A stretch of 64,000 nucleotides of DNA, from the NCBI RefSeq assembly GCF_023333585.1, contig NZ_JAIQZN010000002.1:93920-157919 (forward strand), in the 5' to 3' direction. This DNA is from Argonema antarcticum A004/B2. Lineage in GTDB: Bacteria > Cyanobacteriota > Cyanobacteriia > Cyanobacteriales > Aerosakkonemataceae. The notes under the pieces are model-generated. The model saw only the letters and a list, made by a program, of their open reading frames with translations. It was not told the DNA's origin and made no database searches. Position 1 is the stretch's first letter; the number at the start of each line of letters is the position of its first letter. Of this stretch, positions 25,603-36,069 are shown piece by piece. A program made the translations under genes and the position numbers.

Positions 25603-28590
25603 ATGCCTGAAAAAATGACTAGAACTACTAAAAAAATCGTAAAGGAGCGACGAGACTATAACACTTGGGTTGCTAATGAAACTATCGAAGATTATTCTCT
25701 GCGCTACGCTCCTAAATCATTTCGGAAATGGTCGGAATTTGCGGTTGCTAATACGGCTCTGGGAGGCATTTCTTTTCTGGCATTAGAAGCAATTGGCGGT
25801 TCGCTAATCATTAATTATGGTTTTATCAATTCATTCTGGGCAATCATAGTTGTCAGTGCAATTATTTTCTTGACAGGCTTACCGATCGCTTACTACTCTG
25901 CCAAGTACAATATAGATATCGACTTATTAACCAGAGGTGCGGGCTTTGGCTATATAGGCTCGACTATTACCTCATTAATTTATGCGTCATTTACATTTAT
26001 TTTTTTTGCTCTAGAAGCCGCAATTATGGCTCAGGCATTGCAACTCTATTTTAATTTGCCTTTGGCAATTGGCTATATACTTTGCTCTTTATTAATTATC
26101 CCTTTAGTTTTTTATGGCGTGACGCTAATCAACAAGTTGCAGTTATGGACGCAACCAATTTGGCTAAGCTTAATGATTTTGCCGTATATTTTTGTTCTCC
26201 ATAAAGAACCAAATGCGATTAACAATTGGCTGAACTTTGCGGGAAATTCGCCGAGTGGTGCTGGTTTTGACCCGTTGTTATTTGGCACTGCCGCAACGGT
26301 ATCGTTCTCTTTAATTGCTCAGATTGGGGAACAGGTGGACTACCTGCGATTTTTGCCCGATCGCAAAAAGGAGAACCGCTTCCGGTGGTGGCTGGCCGTG
26401 GTTTTAGCTGGGCCAGGTTGGATTATTTTAGGAGGTGCAAAGCAGTTAGGGGGAGCTTTTCTAGCTTCTTTGGCAATTAATCGCGGCGTGGAGTTGTCCC
26501 TTGCTAAACAACCCATCTATATGTATATGGCGGGATTTGCGGATATGTTCTCCCGTCCTGATGTAGTTTTATCGGTTGCTACCTTATTCGTGATCGTTTC
26601 CCAAATCAAAATAAACGTTACCAACGCCTACGCAGGATCTCTAGCTTGGTCAAACTTTTTTTCCCGACTGACGCACACTCATCCGGGAAGGGTGGTTTGG
26701 TTGGTATTCAATGTTGCGATCGCGTTACTCTTGATGGAATTGGGAGTATTTCACACCTTAGAAGCCATCTTGGGATTGTACTCTAATGTTGCGATCGCCT
26801 GGGTAGGCGCTGTAGTCGCCGATCTGGTTATCAATAAACCTTTAGGATTGAGTCCCTCCTATATCGAATTCAAACGAGCTTATCTATACAACTTTAATCC
26901 AGTCGGATTCGGCTCAATGGTTATCGCTTCAGCCGTAGCGATCGCCGCTTTTGTCGGCCTTTTTGGCATTTATGCCCAAGCCTATTCCCCCTTCATCGCT
27001 TTGGTTTTGGCTTTTGTTCTCTCTCCTGCGATCGCCTTCATCACCAAAGGAAAATACTATATTGCCAGGACAAACCTTCATACCCACAATTTGACTTCGG
27101 ATTCCCTTTTAACTTGCTGTATTTGCGATCGCGATTATGCCCTGGCAGATACCGCTTACTGCCCCGTATATGATGGATCGATTTGTTCGTTATGTTGCAG
27201 TTTAGATGCTCAGTGTCACGATAGCTGTAAGACCTCCCACAAAAATTTCGCCAGTTTAAGAACAACCATATCACGGGTAATTTTTGGTGACAAAATTTCC
27301 CCTAAAAACGGAATTAGAATTATTAAATTCATCGAAATATTTTCATTAATTTCTGGATTGTTCGCATTAATTTTCACCTTAGTCTATTATCTAGGAGTAT
27401 GGCGATCGCCACAAATATCACAATCATTACATTATCTATTTATTCAAATATTTATACCTTTATATGTCCCCTTAATATTATTAACCGGAATTGGCACTTG
27501 GTGGTTCGTTTTAAGCGAAGAAAGTCGGGAGTTAGCCGAAGATGAACTCGACAAACAAAATCAACTACTTCAACAAGAAGTCGCGGAACGCAAACAAGTC
27601 GAAGCAGCCTTGCAAAAACTTACGCACGAGTTGGAAATTCGAGTAGAACAACGAACTGCTGAATTATCCGAAGCGCTGAGAAGTTTAAAACAAACTCAGA
27701 CGCAACTTGTTCAAACTGAAAAAATGTCTAGCCTGGGACAACTGGTAGCAGGAGTAGCTCACGAAATTAATAATCCCGTTAATTTTATACATGGCAACTT
27801 AGAATACGCCAATAGTTATGTTAAAGATTTACTGACACTGATTGAAATATGTCAAATAGAGATGCCAACATTAACGCCAAAAATACAGCAGCAAATAGAA
27901 GAAATAGAACTAGAATTTATTCAAGAAGATTTACCTAAATTGCTTTCCTCAATGCGCGTAGGAACCGAACGCATTCAAGCAATTGTGCTGTCGTTGCGGA
28001 ATTTCTCTCGATTAGATCAAGCAGAAGAAAAAGCTGTGGATATCCACGCCGGAATAGACAGCACCTTAATGATTCTGGGACATCGACTCAAAGCAAGGCC
28101 CGAACATCCAGCCATAGAAGTTATTAAAGAGTATGGCAACTTACCTTTAGTGGAGTGCTATGCCGGACAGATAAATCAGGTATTTATGAACATTTTAGTG
28201 AATGCTATTGATGCCTTAGAGGAAAAAAACTTTTGCCGCGACTTTGCAGATATTCAGGCTAACCCCAATCAAATTATCATTCGCACAATTGTTTTAGAGG
28301 GAGGTGAGTACATCAAAATTTGTATTCGAGATAATGGCCCTGGTATCTCGTCAGAGGTGAAGCAGAAATTGTTTGACTACCAATTCACTACAAAACCTAT
28401 AGGTAAAGGCACTGGTTTGGGATTATCCATTAGCTATCAGATTGTGGTAGAAAAACATGGGGGAACGTTAAGTTGTGCATCGGATTTAGGAAAAGGAACA
28501 GAGTTTGCGATCATCATTCCTATTTATCAATCCTCTAAAAGTTCTTCATCTAGTAATATCAAACAGATATGCTTACAGTCTTATAGCTAG
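25603..28590 (+). CDS. NCS1-type permease fused to sensor histidine kinase
   Basis: The 995-residue protein (ATG at 25603, MPEKMTRTTKK) has an N-terminal half like the purine/cytosine permease (NCS1) family: about 12 membrane segments over residues 50-490 including ANTALGGISFLALEAIGG and LLTRGAGFGYIGSTITSLIY. Next is a Cys-rich segment (CCICDRDY...CSLCCSLDAQCHDSC) that may bind zinc, two further membrane helices, a coiled coil, and a histidine kinase: H-box AGVAHEINNPVNFIHGN (near 717), N-box NILVNAIDAL, G1 RDNGPGIS, G2 GKGTGLGLSIS. Transporter-kinase fusions such as CbrA are known with other permease families. It probably senses uptake of a small solute. Its stop (TAG) lies in repeat family B. 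The upstream ATG at 25537 would add 22 residues and is less likely. Confidence 0.85.
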   Translation: MPEKMTRTTKKIVKERRDYNTWVANETIEDYSLRYAPKSFRKWSEFAVANTALGGISFLALEAIGGSLIINYGFINSFWAIIVVSAIIFLTGLPIAYYSAKYNIDIDLLTRGAGFGYIGSTITSLIYASFTFIFFALEAAIMAQALQLYFNLPLAIGYILCSLLIIPLVFYGVTLINKLQLWTQPIWLSLMILPYIFVLHKEPNAINNWLNFAGNSPSGAGFDPLLFGTAATVSFSLIAQIGEQVDYLRFLPDRKKENRFRWWLAVVLAGPGWIILGGAKQLGGAFLASLAINRGVELSLAKQPIYMYMAGFADMFSRPDVVLSVATLFVIVSQIKINVTNAYAGSLAWSNFFSRLTHTHPGRVVWLVFNVAIALLLMELGVFHTLEAILGLYSNVAIAWVGAVVADLVINKPLGLSPSYIEFKRAYLYNFNPVGFGSMVIASAVAIAAFVGLFGIYAQAYSPFIALVLAFVLSPAIAFITKGKYYIARTNLHTHNLTSDSLLTCCICDRDYALADTAYCPVYDGSICSLCCSLDAQCHDSCKTSHKNFASLRTTISRVIFGDKISPKNGIRIIKFIEIFSLISGLFALIFTLVYYLGVWRSPQISQSLHYLFIQIFIPLYVPLILLTGIGTWWFVLSEESRELAEDELDKQNQLLQQEVAERKQVEAALQKLTHELEIRVEQRTAELSEALRSLKQTQTQLVQTEKMSSLGQLVAGVAHEINNPVNFIHGNLEYANSYVKDLLTLIEICQIEMPTLTPKIQQQIEEIELEFIQEDLPKLLSSMRVGTERIQAIVLSLRNFSRLDQAEEKAVDIHAGIDSTLMILGHRLKARPEHPAIEVIKEYGNLPLVECYAGQINQVFMNILVNAIDALEEKNFCRDFADIQANPNQIIIRTIVLEGGEYIKICIRDNGPGISSEVKQKLFDYQFTTKPIGKGTGLGLSISYQIVVEKHGGTLSCASDLGKGTEFAIIIPIYQSSKSSSSSNIKQICLQSYS

Positions 28591-28667
28591 GGGCTAGGGT
28601 AAGAAAGGTTTATTATCAAGGGTTTGGTGGAATTAAGAATGCCTTAACCGACGAGAGCGGTTGCTAG
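28582..28667 (+). repeat. MITE-like repeat family B, copy 3
   Basis: TATAGCTAGGGG at 28582 to GCGGTTGCTAGA; the first bases give the kinase's last two codons and its TAG stop. Confidence 0.65.
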
Positions 28668-29072
28668 ATCTTCAAATCGCAGGCTCATAGCGAAAGTCCA
28701 TTTTAATGGACTTGATATTTTACAATACTGTCTTAACCTATAGGGCTCTTTCGGAGTTGCTATGCTTTTGTTCAACTAAGAACATTTTTATTTCTCTTTC
28801 GGAGTTGCTATGCTTTTGTTCAACTAAGAACATTTTTATTTCTTTTCGCCTCTCCCACTCTGCCACTCTGCCACTCTCCCCCTCTCCCACTCTCCCCCTC
28901 TCCCCCTCTACTCAAATAGCATAGTAAGTACGGAAGAGCCGTTTTTATTTCTTTTCTCCTCTGCCCCTCTGCTGAAATAACATCGTAAGTACGGAAGAGC
29001 CTATCTTGTCGGCTGGCATCGTTTTATGGCTGCCAAATCCCTAAAAAAGTACGAGTTGAAAGTCGGGATTAA
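28591..29072. other. gene-free gap between two kinase genes, mostly repeats
   Basis: The gap holds repeat family B copy 3, an AAAGTCCATTTTAATGGACTT palindrome (28694-28711) and a rearranged family A element. No gene is supported. Confidence 0.65.
28744..29001. repeat. MITE-like repeat family A, copy 3 with both ends duplicated
   Basis: The left-end segment CTTTCGGAGTTGCTATGC occurs twice in tandem (28744 and 28796), and the right-end segment AAGTACGGAAGAGCC also occurs twice, ending at 28940 and 29001. The pyrimidine tract lies between. Confidence 0.7.
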
Positions 29073-32000
29073 TCATAGTTGCCGACTGGGATATAGTAAT
29101 TTCAAAGCAGCTTCTACTCGTTCGTATTCTGCCGCGAGTTGGCTTACCAGTTTAGATGCACCGGCAGTATTAGCGGTATTGCCCATTGCTTCCAATTCGC
29201 CGCATATTTGAGCAAGGGGAATTGCGCCAAGGGTGGCACTTGTAGACTTAAGGGCATGGGCTGAGAGTTGGAGTGTGGAGGCATCTGACTGGGCAAGGGC
29301 ATTAATAATAGCTTGGAGTCTTTGGGGCGCGTCTTCCAGGTAGCTGTCCACGATCTCGGCGAAAACTTCTGTATTTCCATCTTCGCATAGCATTTCCTTT
29401 AGAGCTTGGAACTTGTGGGTATCGATCGCAACTGGGAACACTTTGAGTGCTGAGTGCGAATGCTCCTCTGCTCCTGGGCCGACCCGATCGAGTACTTGTC
29501 CGTAGTTTTTCAAAGCTTGGTCAAGTGCCTCGATTCGGATCGGTTTGCTGATATAATCATTCATTCCGGCTTTGAGGCACTCTTCGCGATCGCCCTGCAT
29601 AGCATGAGCAGTCATCGCAATAATCCAAGGACGAGGAGATTTTAGATTATTGGTTTTCTCGTTAACGTCAACACATTTCTGACTCTCATCCGCAGATTCC
29701 CATCTAAAATTGTCAGGCCATTCTCGATCGATTAGACGAGTCGCTTCCAGTCCGTCCATTTCTGGCATCTGCACATCCATGAAGACGACATCGTAAGGCT
29801 GGCGGTGCAAAGCTGCCAGTGCCTCTAAACCGTTGTTGGCAACATCGGCGCGATAGCCCAACTTCTGTAGCATCTGCAAAGCTACCTTCTGGTTTAAAGA
29901 AACGTCTTCCACCAGTAAAATGCGTAGAGGCAGATGTTGTGCTAACTGCGGATCGAATTGCGGCGGTGACGATTGGGAAGAACGTACAGAGATCCGTTGC
30001 TTGCTAAAAATACGAGCAAAAACATTGTAAAGGTGAGATTGCTTAATTGGCTTACTCAAAAAGGCGACGAATTTAGCTTTTTCTCCAGTTTCTTCTTGTG
30101 TAATGCTGCCCAAAGAACTCAGCATCACCAAGGGCAATTCCTGACAGCTTGGTAAAGAGTGGATGTGGGCTGCCAAACTTAAGCCATCCATCTCTGGCAT
30201 CTGCATATCTAAAACCGCAATGTCAAATTGCTCTCCAGAAACAATCCATTCCAGAGCTTGCCAGCCGCTAAAAGCCGATCGAACTTGCATTCCCCAAGAT
30301 TCCGCTTGCAAGGTGAGAATTTTGCGGTTAGTGGCGTTGTCATCCACTACTAGCAGTCGTTTGCCAGCTAAATGCGGCCCAGGCGGAATCTCAAAGTCAA
30401 GTAGCGAAGCGGCAGCGGACAAGAGCCGCACCGTAAAATAAAACGTAGAACCTTGTCCGGCTGAGCTTTCCACCCACATACCGCCGCCCATCATTTCGCT
30501 CAGGCGTTTGCTAATTGCTAAGCCCAATCCAGTCCCGCCATATCGGCGAGTCATTGAAGAATCAACCTGGCTGAAAGGCTTAAATAGTCGCTCTATTCGC
30601 TCTGGGGGAATACCGATTCCTGTGTCGGTGACGGCAAATTGAATTTCAAATTTCCGATCTGAGATTTCAGATTGAGAATTTTCTTCTTCAATCTCCAATT
30701 GTTTCGCTGTTACTGAAACGACGACTTCTCCGCTTTCTGTGAATTTGACGGCATTACCGAGTAAATTGACTAAAATTTGCCGCAGTCGCGTCACATCTCC
30801 GACGATCGCACCTGGTGTCTGGGGTTCAATTAGATAAGCTAAATCCAGATTCTTTTCAGCTGCTGCGGGAGCCAGCAGATCTAACGCTTCCTCCACACAA
30901 CTGCGAAGGTTGAAAGGTTGTTTCTCTAAGTCCAGCTTGCCAGACTCAATCTTAGAAAAATCGAGAATATCGTTAATGATGGTAAGCAAGGCGTCGCCGC
31001 TTGAGCGGATGGTTTCTACAAAATCCTGCTGTTGGGAATTGAGGTTTGTATCCGGCAGCAATCCTGTCATGCCAATTACTGCATTCATGGGGGTGCGAAT
31101 TTCGTGGCTCATCATCGCCAGAAATTCGCTTTTTGCCCGATTCGCTGTTTCTGCTTCTCGTTTTGCCTGTGACAGAGCAAAGTTTTTGATGGTAAGTTCT
31201 TCGCGCTGTTGTGTTTCTTCCTCCAGTAGATTAGCTTGTGCAAGGGCGATCCCGACTTGAGCGGCGACGGATTCCAATAGCTCGATTTCATCGTCTGTCC
31301 ACTGGTGGAAGTAAGCGCATTGATGCAAGCAGATTGCGCCGTTGGGCTTACCCTGGTAGGAAGTGCGAATCGCCAGCATTGATTTCAACCCCATCTGGCG
31401 CAAAATGGGTTCGCTCTCTTTCAATAGAGGATCGGCGTAAACATCTGGGGAGGCTAGAGATCGATCTTGAGCAAGCATCTTTTCTGCATGAGGATTGCCA
31501 AGTACGGGAAGTTTTAAATTGAGAACGGATGCGTAACCGGGTTCAAGATACTCGGCAACAAACGGAATCTGAGGTGTGGGAGAAGCAACGTAGGTATGAA
31601 TCAAGCAGCGATTGACACCAAACGCCTTAGCTAGCACTTTGCTAGCTGTCTCAAAGATTTGTTGGCTCTCAAGGCTCTCGCGAATTTGTTCGGTGATTTG
31701 CTTAAGCAACAAAGTTCGTTGAAATTGTTGTTGCAGTGCCTCCTGCGCCTGTTTGGTTTTGGTGATGTCAAACCGGATTGCGAGGTATTGAAAGGGTTTT
31801 CCCTTGTTATCTAAAAAAGGAACAATTGTGGTGTATACCCAATAAAACGTACCATCTTTGGCTCGATTTTTCATCTCGCCTTGCCACACCTTACCGCTGC
31901 TAATGGTTGACCAAAGCTCTTTAAAGAAAGCTGGAGGATGATAATCGGATTTGATTAAGTAGTGAGTTTGTCCGATCAGTTCTTGTTGAGAGTATTGGGA

Positions 32001-33488
32001 AATTTCACGAAATTTTTCGTTGGTATAGGTAATTCTGCCGCGATCGTCTGTTATGACAACGATCGCAGCCCGATCTACAGCAAATTTTTGAAATGCCAGT
32101 TCTTGTAACGTTTTTTGGAAAGCTTCTTCTGAACGTTTCCGTTCGGTGATATCGCTACCTATGCCCATAAATCCGGTGATATTTCCGGCGACGTCGCGCA
32201 GTGTCGTGATCGACAGCAGCACTGGAAAGCGGGAACCGTCTTTACGAATATAAGACCATTCGCGCTCATCCGTTTTGCCACGGCTTGTTTTGGCAATAAA
32301 TACTTCAAAGCCAGGTTCAATTGTAATTTCAAGCTCTTGCGATAGTTGTTTTGCCCGTTCGGCGATTTCATCTTTGTCGTGGAGAATGGCAGGAGTTGTT
32401 TTGCCAATTACTTCTGCTGCTGTATATCCCAGCAATCGTTCGGCTGCGTTGTTAAAGGTGCAAATTATGCCGTCTTCTGTTGTTGAAATAATTATATAAT
32501 TGGTGCTGTCCAGAATCGCTTGCTGAAGTGTGGCGATCGCTTGCAGTCTTTCTTGTGTTTGTTCTCGTTGAGTTATTTCTTCTGCTAACTTTCGGTTGAT
32601 AATTTCAACCTGTTTAGTGCGAAGCTTTGCGGTTTGTCCAAAATATACTGCCAAGGCTAGTATCCAACCCGTCAGCAAGCCACTAATCAATACTACTGTA
32701 GTCAGCGGAGAATATATTTTTTCTATCAATTTTGGTGTAGGCCATATCTGCGTCTCCCATTTGGAACCATAAAGGTTAATTTCGATTTTTTCGCTCCATT
32801 TTTGCTGGTATTGCTTATTTTCGGCATTGTGTTTGTAAATTTCTTCTTGACCGTCAAATATAGCGATCGCGTATTCATCCCTCGAATGTTCTTGTAAAAT
32901 CATCTCAAGTAACGGCTGAAGTCTAAATACACCAATTATAAAGCCGTTAAACTTTTGGCCTTTAAAAATGGGTACATAAGCTAAAATTCCTTTGCCTCCC
33001 TGAAGCAAATCTATAGGTTTGGTAATAGTTATTTTTCGCTTTTTTAGGGCATTTTCTAGAGCAGTCTGTCGTCGCTCCTCAAAGGGAAGGTCAAGGTTTC
33101 GATCTGCTTCATTAGCTGCTAGCGGTACAATCCAGCGGACGTGAAATGAAGGATCTACCCACTCGATCGCCTGGAAACCGCCAAAGTCATTTATGTAAGA
33201 TTTTGCATCTGCTTCCCACTCCTTTCTGGGTGTTAAGTCTCGAATTTCCCAGCGCTGACTCATCCGATTCAGCGCTTTGATGCGAGTTTCTACTTGCGCT
33301 ATAATTGCAGTTTTTGCCAGGGATGATTCTATCCGCACTAAGTGTCTAATTTGCTCGTTTTTTTGAGCTAGTAGACTTTGCCAAATTATCAGAGTTGTAA
33401 TTGAAATTGCCAGTCCAATTAAAATTGACACCCATGACAATTTTTTGCTAATCTGTTTTGGTGGAAATATCATCATTTTAGCAAGCAA
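29073..33488 (-). CDS. hybrid sensor histidine kinase (CHASE-PAS-PAS-GAF-HK-REC-REC-Hpt)
   Basis: At 1471 residues this is a large multi-step phosphorelay kinase. A transmembrane helix ([16 protein letters not shown]) precedes a periplasmic CHASE-like domain (about 40-240) and a second helix ([18 protein letters not shown], about 265). Two PAS domains (about 310-570) and a GAF domain (about 590-740) follow, then HisKA ([18 protein letters not shown], His near 796), HATPase (N-box [12 protein letters not shown]2 [12 protein letters not shown]), two receiver domains (LLVVDDN...[10 protein letters not shown] near 1041; LLVEDV...[10 protein letters not shown] near 1187) and an Hpt domain ([13 protein letters not shown] near 1414). 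The signal is unknown. An ATG at 33476 is an alternative start. It converges with the NCS1-kinase gene. Confidence 0.95.
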   Translation of the reverse strand: MLAKMMIFPPKQISKKLSWVSILIGLAISITTLIIWQSLLAQKNEQIRHLVRIESSLAKTAIIAQVETRIKALNRMSQRWEIRDLTPRKEWEADAKSYINDFGGFQAIEWVDPSFHVRWIVPLAANEADRNLDLPFEERRQTALENALKKRKITITKPIDLLQGGKGILAYVPIFKGQKFNGFIIGVFRLQPLLEMILQEHSRDEYAIAIFDGQEEIYKHNAENKQYQQKWSEKIEINLYGSKWETQIWPTPKLIEKIYSPLTTVVLISGLLTGWILALAVYFGQTAKLRTKQVEIINRKLAEEITQREQTQERLQAIATLQQAILDSTNYIIISTTEDGIICTFNNAAERLLGYTAAEVIGKTTPAILHDKDEIAERAKQLSQELEITIEPGFEVFIAKTSRGKTDEREWSYIRKDGSRFPVLLSITTLRDVAGNITGFMGIGSDITERKRSEEAFQKTLQELAFQKFAVDRAAIVVITDDRGRITYTNEKFREISQYSQQELIGQTHYLIKSDYHPPAFFKELWSTISSGKVWQGEMKNRAKDGTFYWVYTTIVPFLDNKGKPFQYLAIRFDITKTKQAQEALQQQFQRTLLLKQITEQIRESLESQQIFETASKVLAKAFGVNRCLIHTYVASPTPQIPFVAEYLEPGYASVLNLKLPVLGNPHAEKMLAQDRSLASPDVYADPLLKESEPILRQMGLKSMLAIRTSYQGKPNGAICLHQCAYFHQWTDDEIELLESVAAQVGIALAQANLLEEETQQREELTIKNFALSQAKREAETANRAKSEFLAMMSHEIRTPMNAVIGMTGLLPDTNLNSQQQDFVETIRSSGDALLTIINDILDFSKIESGKLDLEKQPFNLRSCVEEALDLLAPAAAEKNLDLAYLIEPQTPGAIVGDVTRLRQILVNLLGNAVKFTESGEVVVSVTAKQLEIEEENSQSEISDRKFEIQFAVTDTGIGIPPERIERLFKPFSQVDSSMTRRYGGTGLGLAISKRLSEMMGGGMWVESSAGQGSTFYFTVRLLSAAASLLDFEIPPGPHLAGKRLLVVDDNATNRKILTLQAESWGMQVRSAFSGWQALEWIVSGEQFDIAVLDMQMPEMDGLSLAAHIHSLPSCQELPLVMLSSLGSITQEETGEKAKFVAFLSKPIKQSHLYNVFARIFSKQRISVRSSQSSPPQFDPQLAQHLPLRILLVEDVSLNQKVALQMLQKLGYRADVANNGLEALAALHRQPYDVVFMDVQMPEMDGLEATRLIDREWPDNFRWESADESQKCVDVNEKTNNLKSPRPWIIAMTAHAMQGDREECLKAGMNDYISKPIRIEALDQALKNYGQVLDRVGPGAEEHSHSALKVFPVAIDTHKFQALKEMLCEDGNTEVFAEIVDSYLEDAPQRLQAIINALAQSDASTLQLSAHALKSTSATLGAIPLAQICGELEAMGNTANTAGASKLVSQLAAEYERVEAALKLLYPSRQL

Positions 33489-33930
33489 TACTAATTTAAG
33501 AGAACTTTGTTTTGATTATACTGCGAGAAGGGCTTTCTGAAAAGCCACAGCAAAACTTAGTCACTATTGGCATTTAGCTATAAAAATGAGTAGATTGAGT
33601 AGAATTAGCTAGTTTTTTTTGGGGAACTGCATTTACCCCCACCTGCGCCACGAAATCAGTCGATCGCAAGCACGTTTGGAGTCCCTTAGCTGTGACTTGT
33701 CAGAGCTTCCGCAAGCTGTTGGGCCACGCACTTATCGTCTTCCACTAGCAAAATTCTCACGACGGCTAGTTATCCAAAATATATTTTTGCGTAATCACTA
33801 GAATTGCACTATTTTGAGATTAGTTAATTTTTTCGGTAAAGAGCGATCGCAAATCCCAATTTTGTGAGCAACATGGTAGTTAACCATCAATGCCTATAGC
33901 CCGCATTAGCGGCATACAGCGACGATCGTC
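33489..33930. other. gene-free gap containing a response-regulator remnant
   Basis: The gap between the hybrid kinase and the Ser/Thr kinase holds only the short receiver-domain remnant at 33686-33760 and HIP1 sites. Confidence 0.55.
33686..33760 (-). pseudogene. response-regulator receiver-domain remnant
   Basis: From a GTG at 33760 the minus strand reads VRILLVEDDKCVAQQLAEAL then TSHS and a stop. This is the start of an OmpR-type receiver domain (RILLVEDD with the acidic pocket) cut short after 24 codons. It lies upstream of and in the same direction as the hybrid kinase gene, so it is a decayed partner regulator. Confidence 0.7.
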
Positions 33931-35718
33931 ATGAGCAACTTCCCAGATTTTTCCAACCACGGCTATCAAGTTGAACGAGAACTGGGCCACAATCGCGCCT
34001 GTGGTCGAGTCACCTACTTAGCAATTAATACAAATACGCATCTACCCGTAGTAATAAAACAGTTTCAGTTTGCCCAATTCGGTGCCAGTTGGTCAGACTA
34101 CGACACTGTAGATACAGAAATTCAACTGCTGCGGCAGCTAGATCATCCCAGCATCCCTCACTATCTCAATTCATTCCAAACCCCAACCGGCTTTTGCTTA
34201 GTACAGGAATACAAACAAGCCCCCTCTCTAGCACAGCCACGCTTCTTAAAGCCAGAAGAAATCAAGCAAATTGCCATAGCTGTTTTAGAGGTTTTAGTCT
34301 ACCTGCAACAGCAAATTCCGACTGTGATTCATCGGGATATTAAACCCGAAAATATCCTGATTGACCAGGGCTACGACAAGAATCGCCCCTACGTATACCT
34401 GGTAGATTTTGGGTTTGCCCGCAGCGGCGGCGGAGAACTTGCTGTCAGCAGCGTAGTCAAAGGCACCTTGGGATTTATGCCTCCAGAACAATTGTTCAAT
34501 CGCCAAGTCACAGAAGCCTCTGACCTCTACAGTTTGGGGGCGACGCTGATTTGCCTGCTGACTAATACAAAATCAACAGAAATCGGCAACTTAATCGATG
34601 AAGCTTACACCATCAAGTTCAAGCATTTACTGCCAAACTTGAGTCAGCAGTTTATGGACTGGCTGGAAAAAATGGTGGCACCCAACCTCAAAAATCGCTT
34701 CGATAATGCTGCTGCTGCCTTGGAAGCACTTCTAGCTATTGATGTTATTGCCAATCCCACAACATTAGAAATGCGATCAAGTGCCACAAAACTCAGGATG
34801 GGAAACATCGCAGTAGGATTGGCTACCTTCGGCGGCTTTCTCGCTTGGTTCGGCACAAGTTTGGTAATTTCCACTCTCTCCCATTCTCAAAAACTGGAAA
34901 TTCCCCAAGATGGCTTCCGGCAATTGCTGGTTACTAATGAATGTTTTAGATGCGAACTCACAGGTGCTGACTTAAAACAGATCAATCTATCCGGTGCCAA
35001 GCTAGGGAATGCCAAGCTGGGGAATGCCAACCTATCCGGTGCCAATCTCCGGTATGCCAACTTAGAAAATGCCAATTTAGGGAGTGCTAGGTTAGCTTAC
35101 GCCAATCTAGGCGGTGCCCAGCTATCCTATGCCAACTTAGGAGATGCCAATTTAATGGGTGCCAAGCTATCCTACTCCAATCTGGAAGGTGCCAACTTAA
35201 TCGGTGCCAACCTAAAATCTAGCAAGCTGGGTTATGCCAACTTAGTAAGTGCCAACCTGTCGAATGCGAACCTCTCTGGTGCCAACCTATGGCGTGCCAA
35301 GTTAGGTTATGCCTACCTCAATAATGCCAAGCTTAAGAGTGCGGACTTAAATGGTGCCCAGCTAAACGATACCAAACTTGAAGCTGCTGATTTAGGATCT
35401 GCCGACTTAAGAGATGCTAATTTAGAGCGTGCTGACTTAAGGGGTGCTGACTTAAAAGCTGCCAATCTAGAGGGTGCCGTTCTCGGCGATTCTAAGCTGT
35501 GGGGTACGTATCTGGAGAGTGCCAATTTAACCAATGCGGATCTCAAAGGTGCCGATTTGAGGGCTGCTAATTTAAGCGGTGCCAATTTAAGCGGTGCTTA
35601 CCTGCGGGGTGTTAATCTGCGGGGTGCTAATTTAAAAGGTGCTAAGCTCCAAGGTGCTTACTTGACGGATACTAACCTCAAGGGTGCGACAATGCCCGAT
35701 GGATCTATCCACAAATAG
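33931..35718 (+). CDS. Ser/Thr protein kinase with transmembrane helix and pentapeptide-repeat tail
   Basis: The 595-residue protein has a Hanks-type kinase domain (about 10-270): VVIKQFQF lysine, catalytic loop VIHRDIKPENILID, DFG as VDFGFARS, GTLGFMPPEQL. The Gly-rich loop is imperfect (LGHNRACGRVTYLA). A transmembrane helix (IAVGLATFGGFLAWFGTSLVI) near 290-310 is followed by about 250 residues of A(N/D)LxxAxL pentapeptide repeats, which fold as a right-handed quadrilateral beta-helix. This architecture is common in cyanobacteria (SpkB-like). The tail would be periplasmic or lumenal if the kinase is cytoplasmic. It reads alone. Confidence 0.93.
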   Translation: MSNFPDFSNHGYQVERELGHNRACGRVTYLAINTNTHLPVVIKQFQFAQFGASWSDYDTVDTEIQLLRQLDHPSIPHYLNSFQTPTGFCLVQEYKQAPSLAQPRFLKPEEIKQIAIAVLEVLVYLQQQIPTVIHRDIKPENILIDQGYDKNRPYVYLVDFGFARSGGGELAVSSVVKGTLGFMPPEQLFNRQVTEASDLYSLGATLICLLTNTKSTEIGNLIDEAYTIKFKHLLPNLSQQFMDWLEKMVAPNLKNRFDNAAAALEALLAIDVIANPTTLEMRSSATKLRMGNIAVGLATFGGFLAWFGTSLVISTLSHSQKLEIPQDGFRQLLVTNECFRCELTGADLKQINLSGAKLGNAKLGNANLSGANLRYANLENANLGSARLAYANLGGAQLSYANLGDANLMGAKLSYSNLEGANLIGANLKSSKLGYANLVSANLSNANLSGANLWRAKLGYAYLNNAKLKSADLNGAQLNDTKLEAADLGSADLRDANLERADLRGADLKAANLEGAVLGDSKLWGTYLESANLTNADLKGADLRAANLSGANLSGAYLRGVNLRGANLKGAKLQGAYLTDTNLKGATMPDGSIHK

Positions 35719-35775
35719 ATGACTTTTGTTTCGCTTAACCCGAAATGGGCAGGCACGGGTGTCTGCCCTTATGGT

Positions 35776-35955
35776 TATAGCTAGGGACTAGGGGCTAGGG
35801 GCTAGGGACTAGGGTCAGTTGTCAGTGGTCAGTTGTCAGTGGTAAAAATCAAGATTTCCAGAGCAATCATTGGCAATTTTTAGTGGTGAGTTATTTCCGC
35901 CATCCTGCACTAGTCCCTAGCAATCTTAGCCCCTAGCCCCTAGCCCCTAGCTAAG
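35776..35955. repeat. composite repeat: CTAGGG array with inserted heptamer element (copy 2)
   Basis: Direct CTAGGG/CTAGGGG units (35776-35815) and inverted CCCTAG units (35911-35951) flank GTCAGTG heptamers and the 79-bp core (35835-35913) that matches 1151-1229 with two differences. It looks like the heptamer element nested in a family B-type array. The rest of the gap 35719-36069 has no supported gene. Confidence 0.7.
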
Positions 35956-36069
35956 CTGCTACGCATTTAATTTTGATATTGAGCCTGATGGGGAGATGGG
36001 GGGATGGGGAGAGGGATTGACAGTTTGACCCGACCCTCGGAAATATACAAGCTTTGATGCGATACAAGC

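Noticed and set aside
33619..33801. Plus-strand ORF upstream of the Ser/Thr kinase
   Set aside because: The minus strand of the same stretch encodes a receiver-domain remnant; the plus frame is a shadow.
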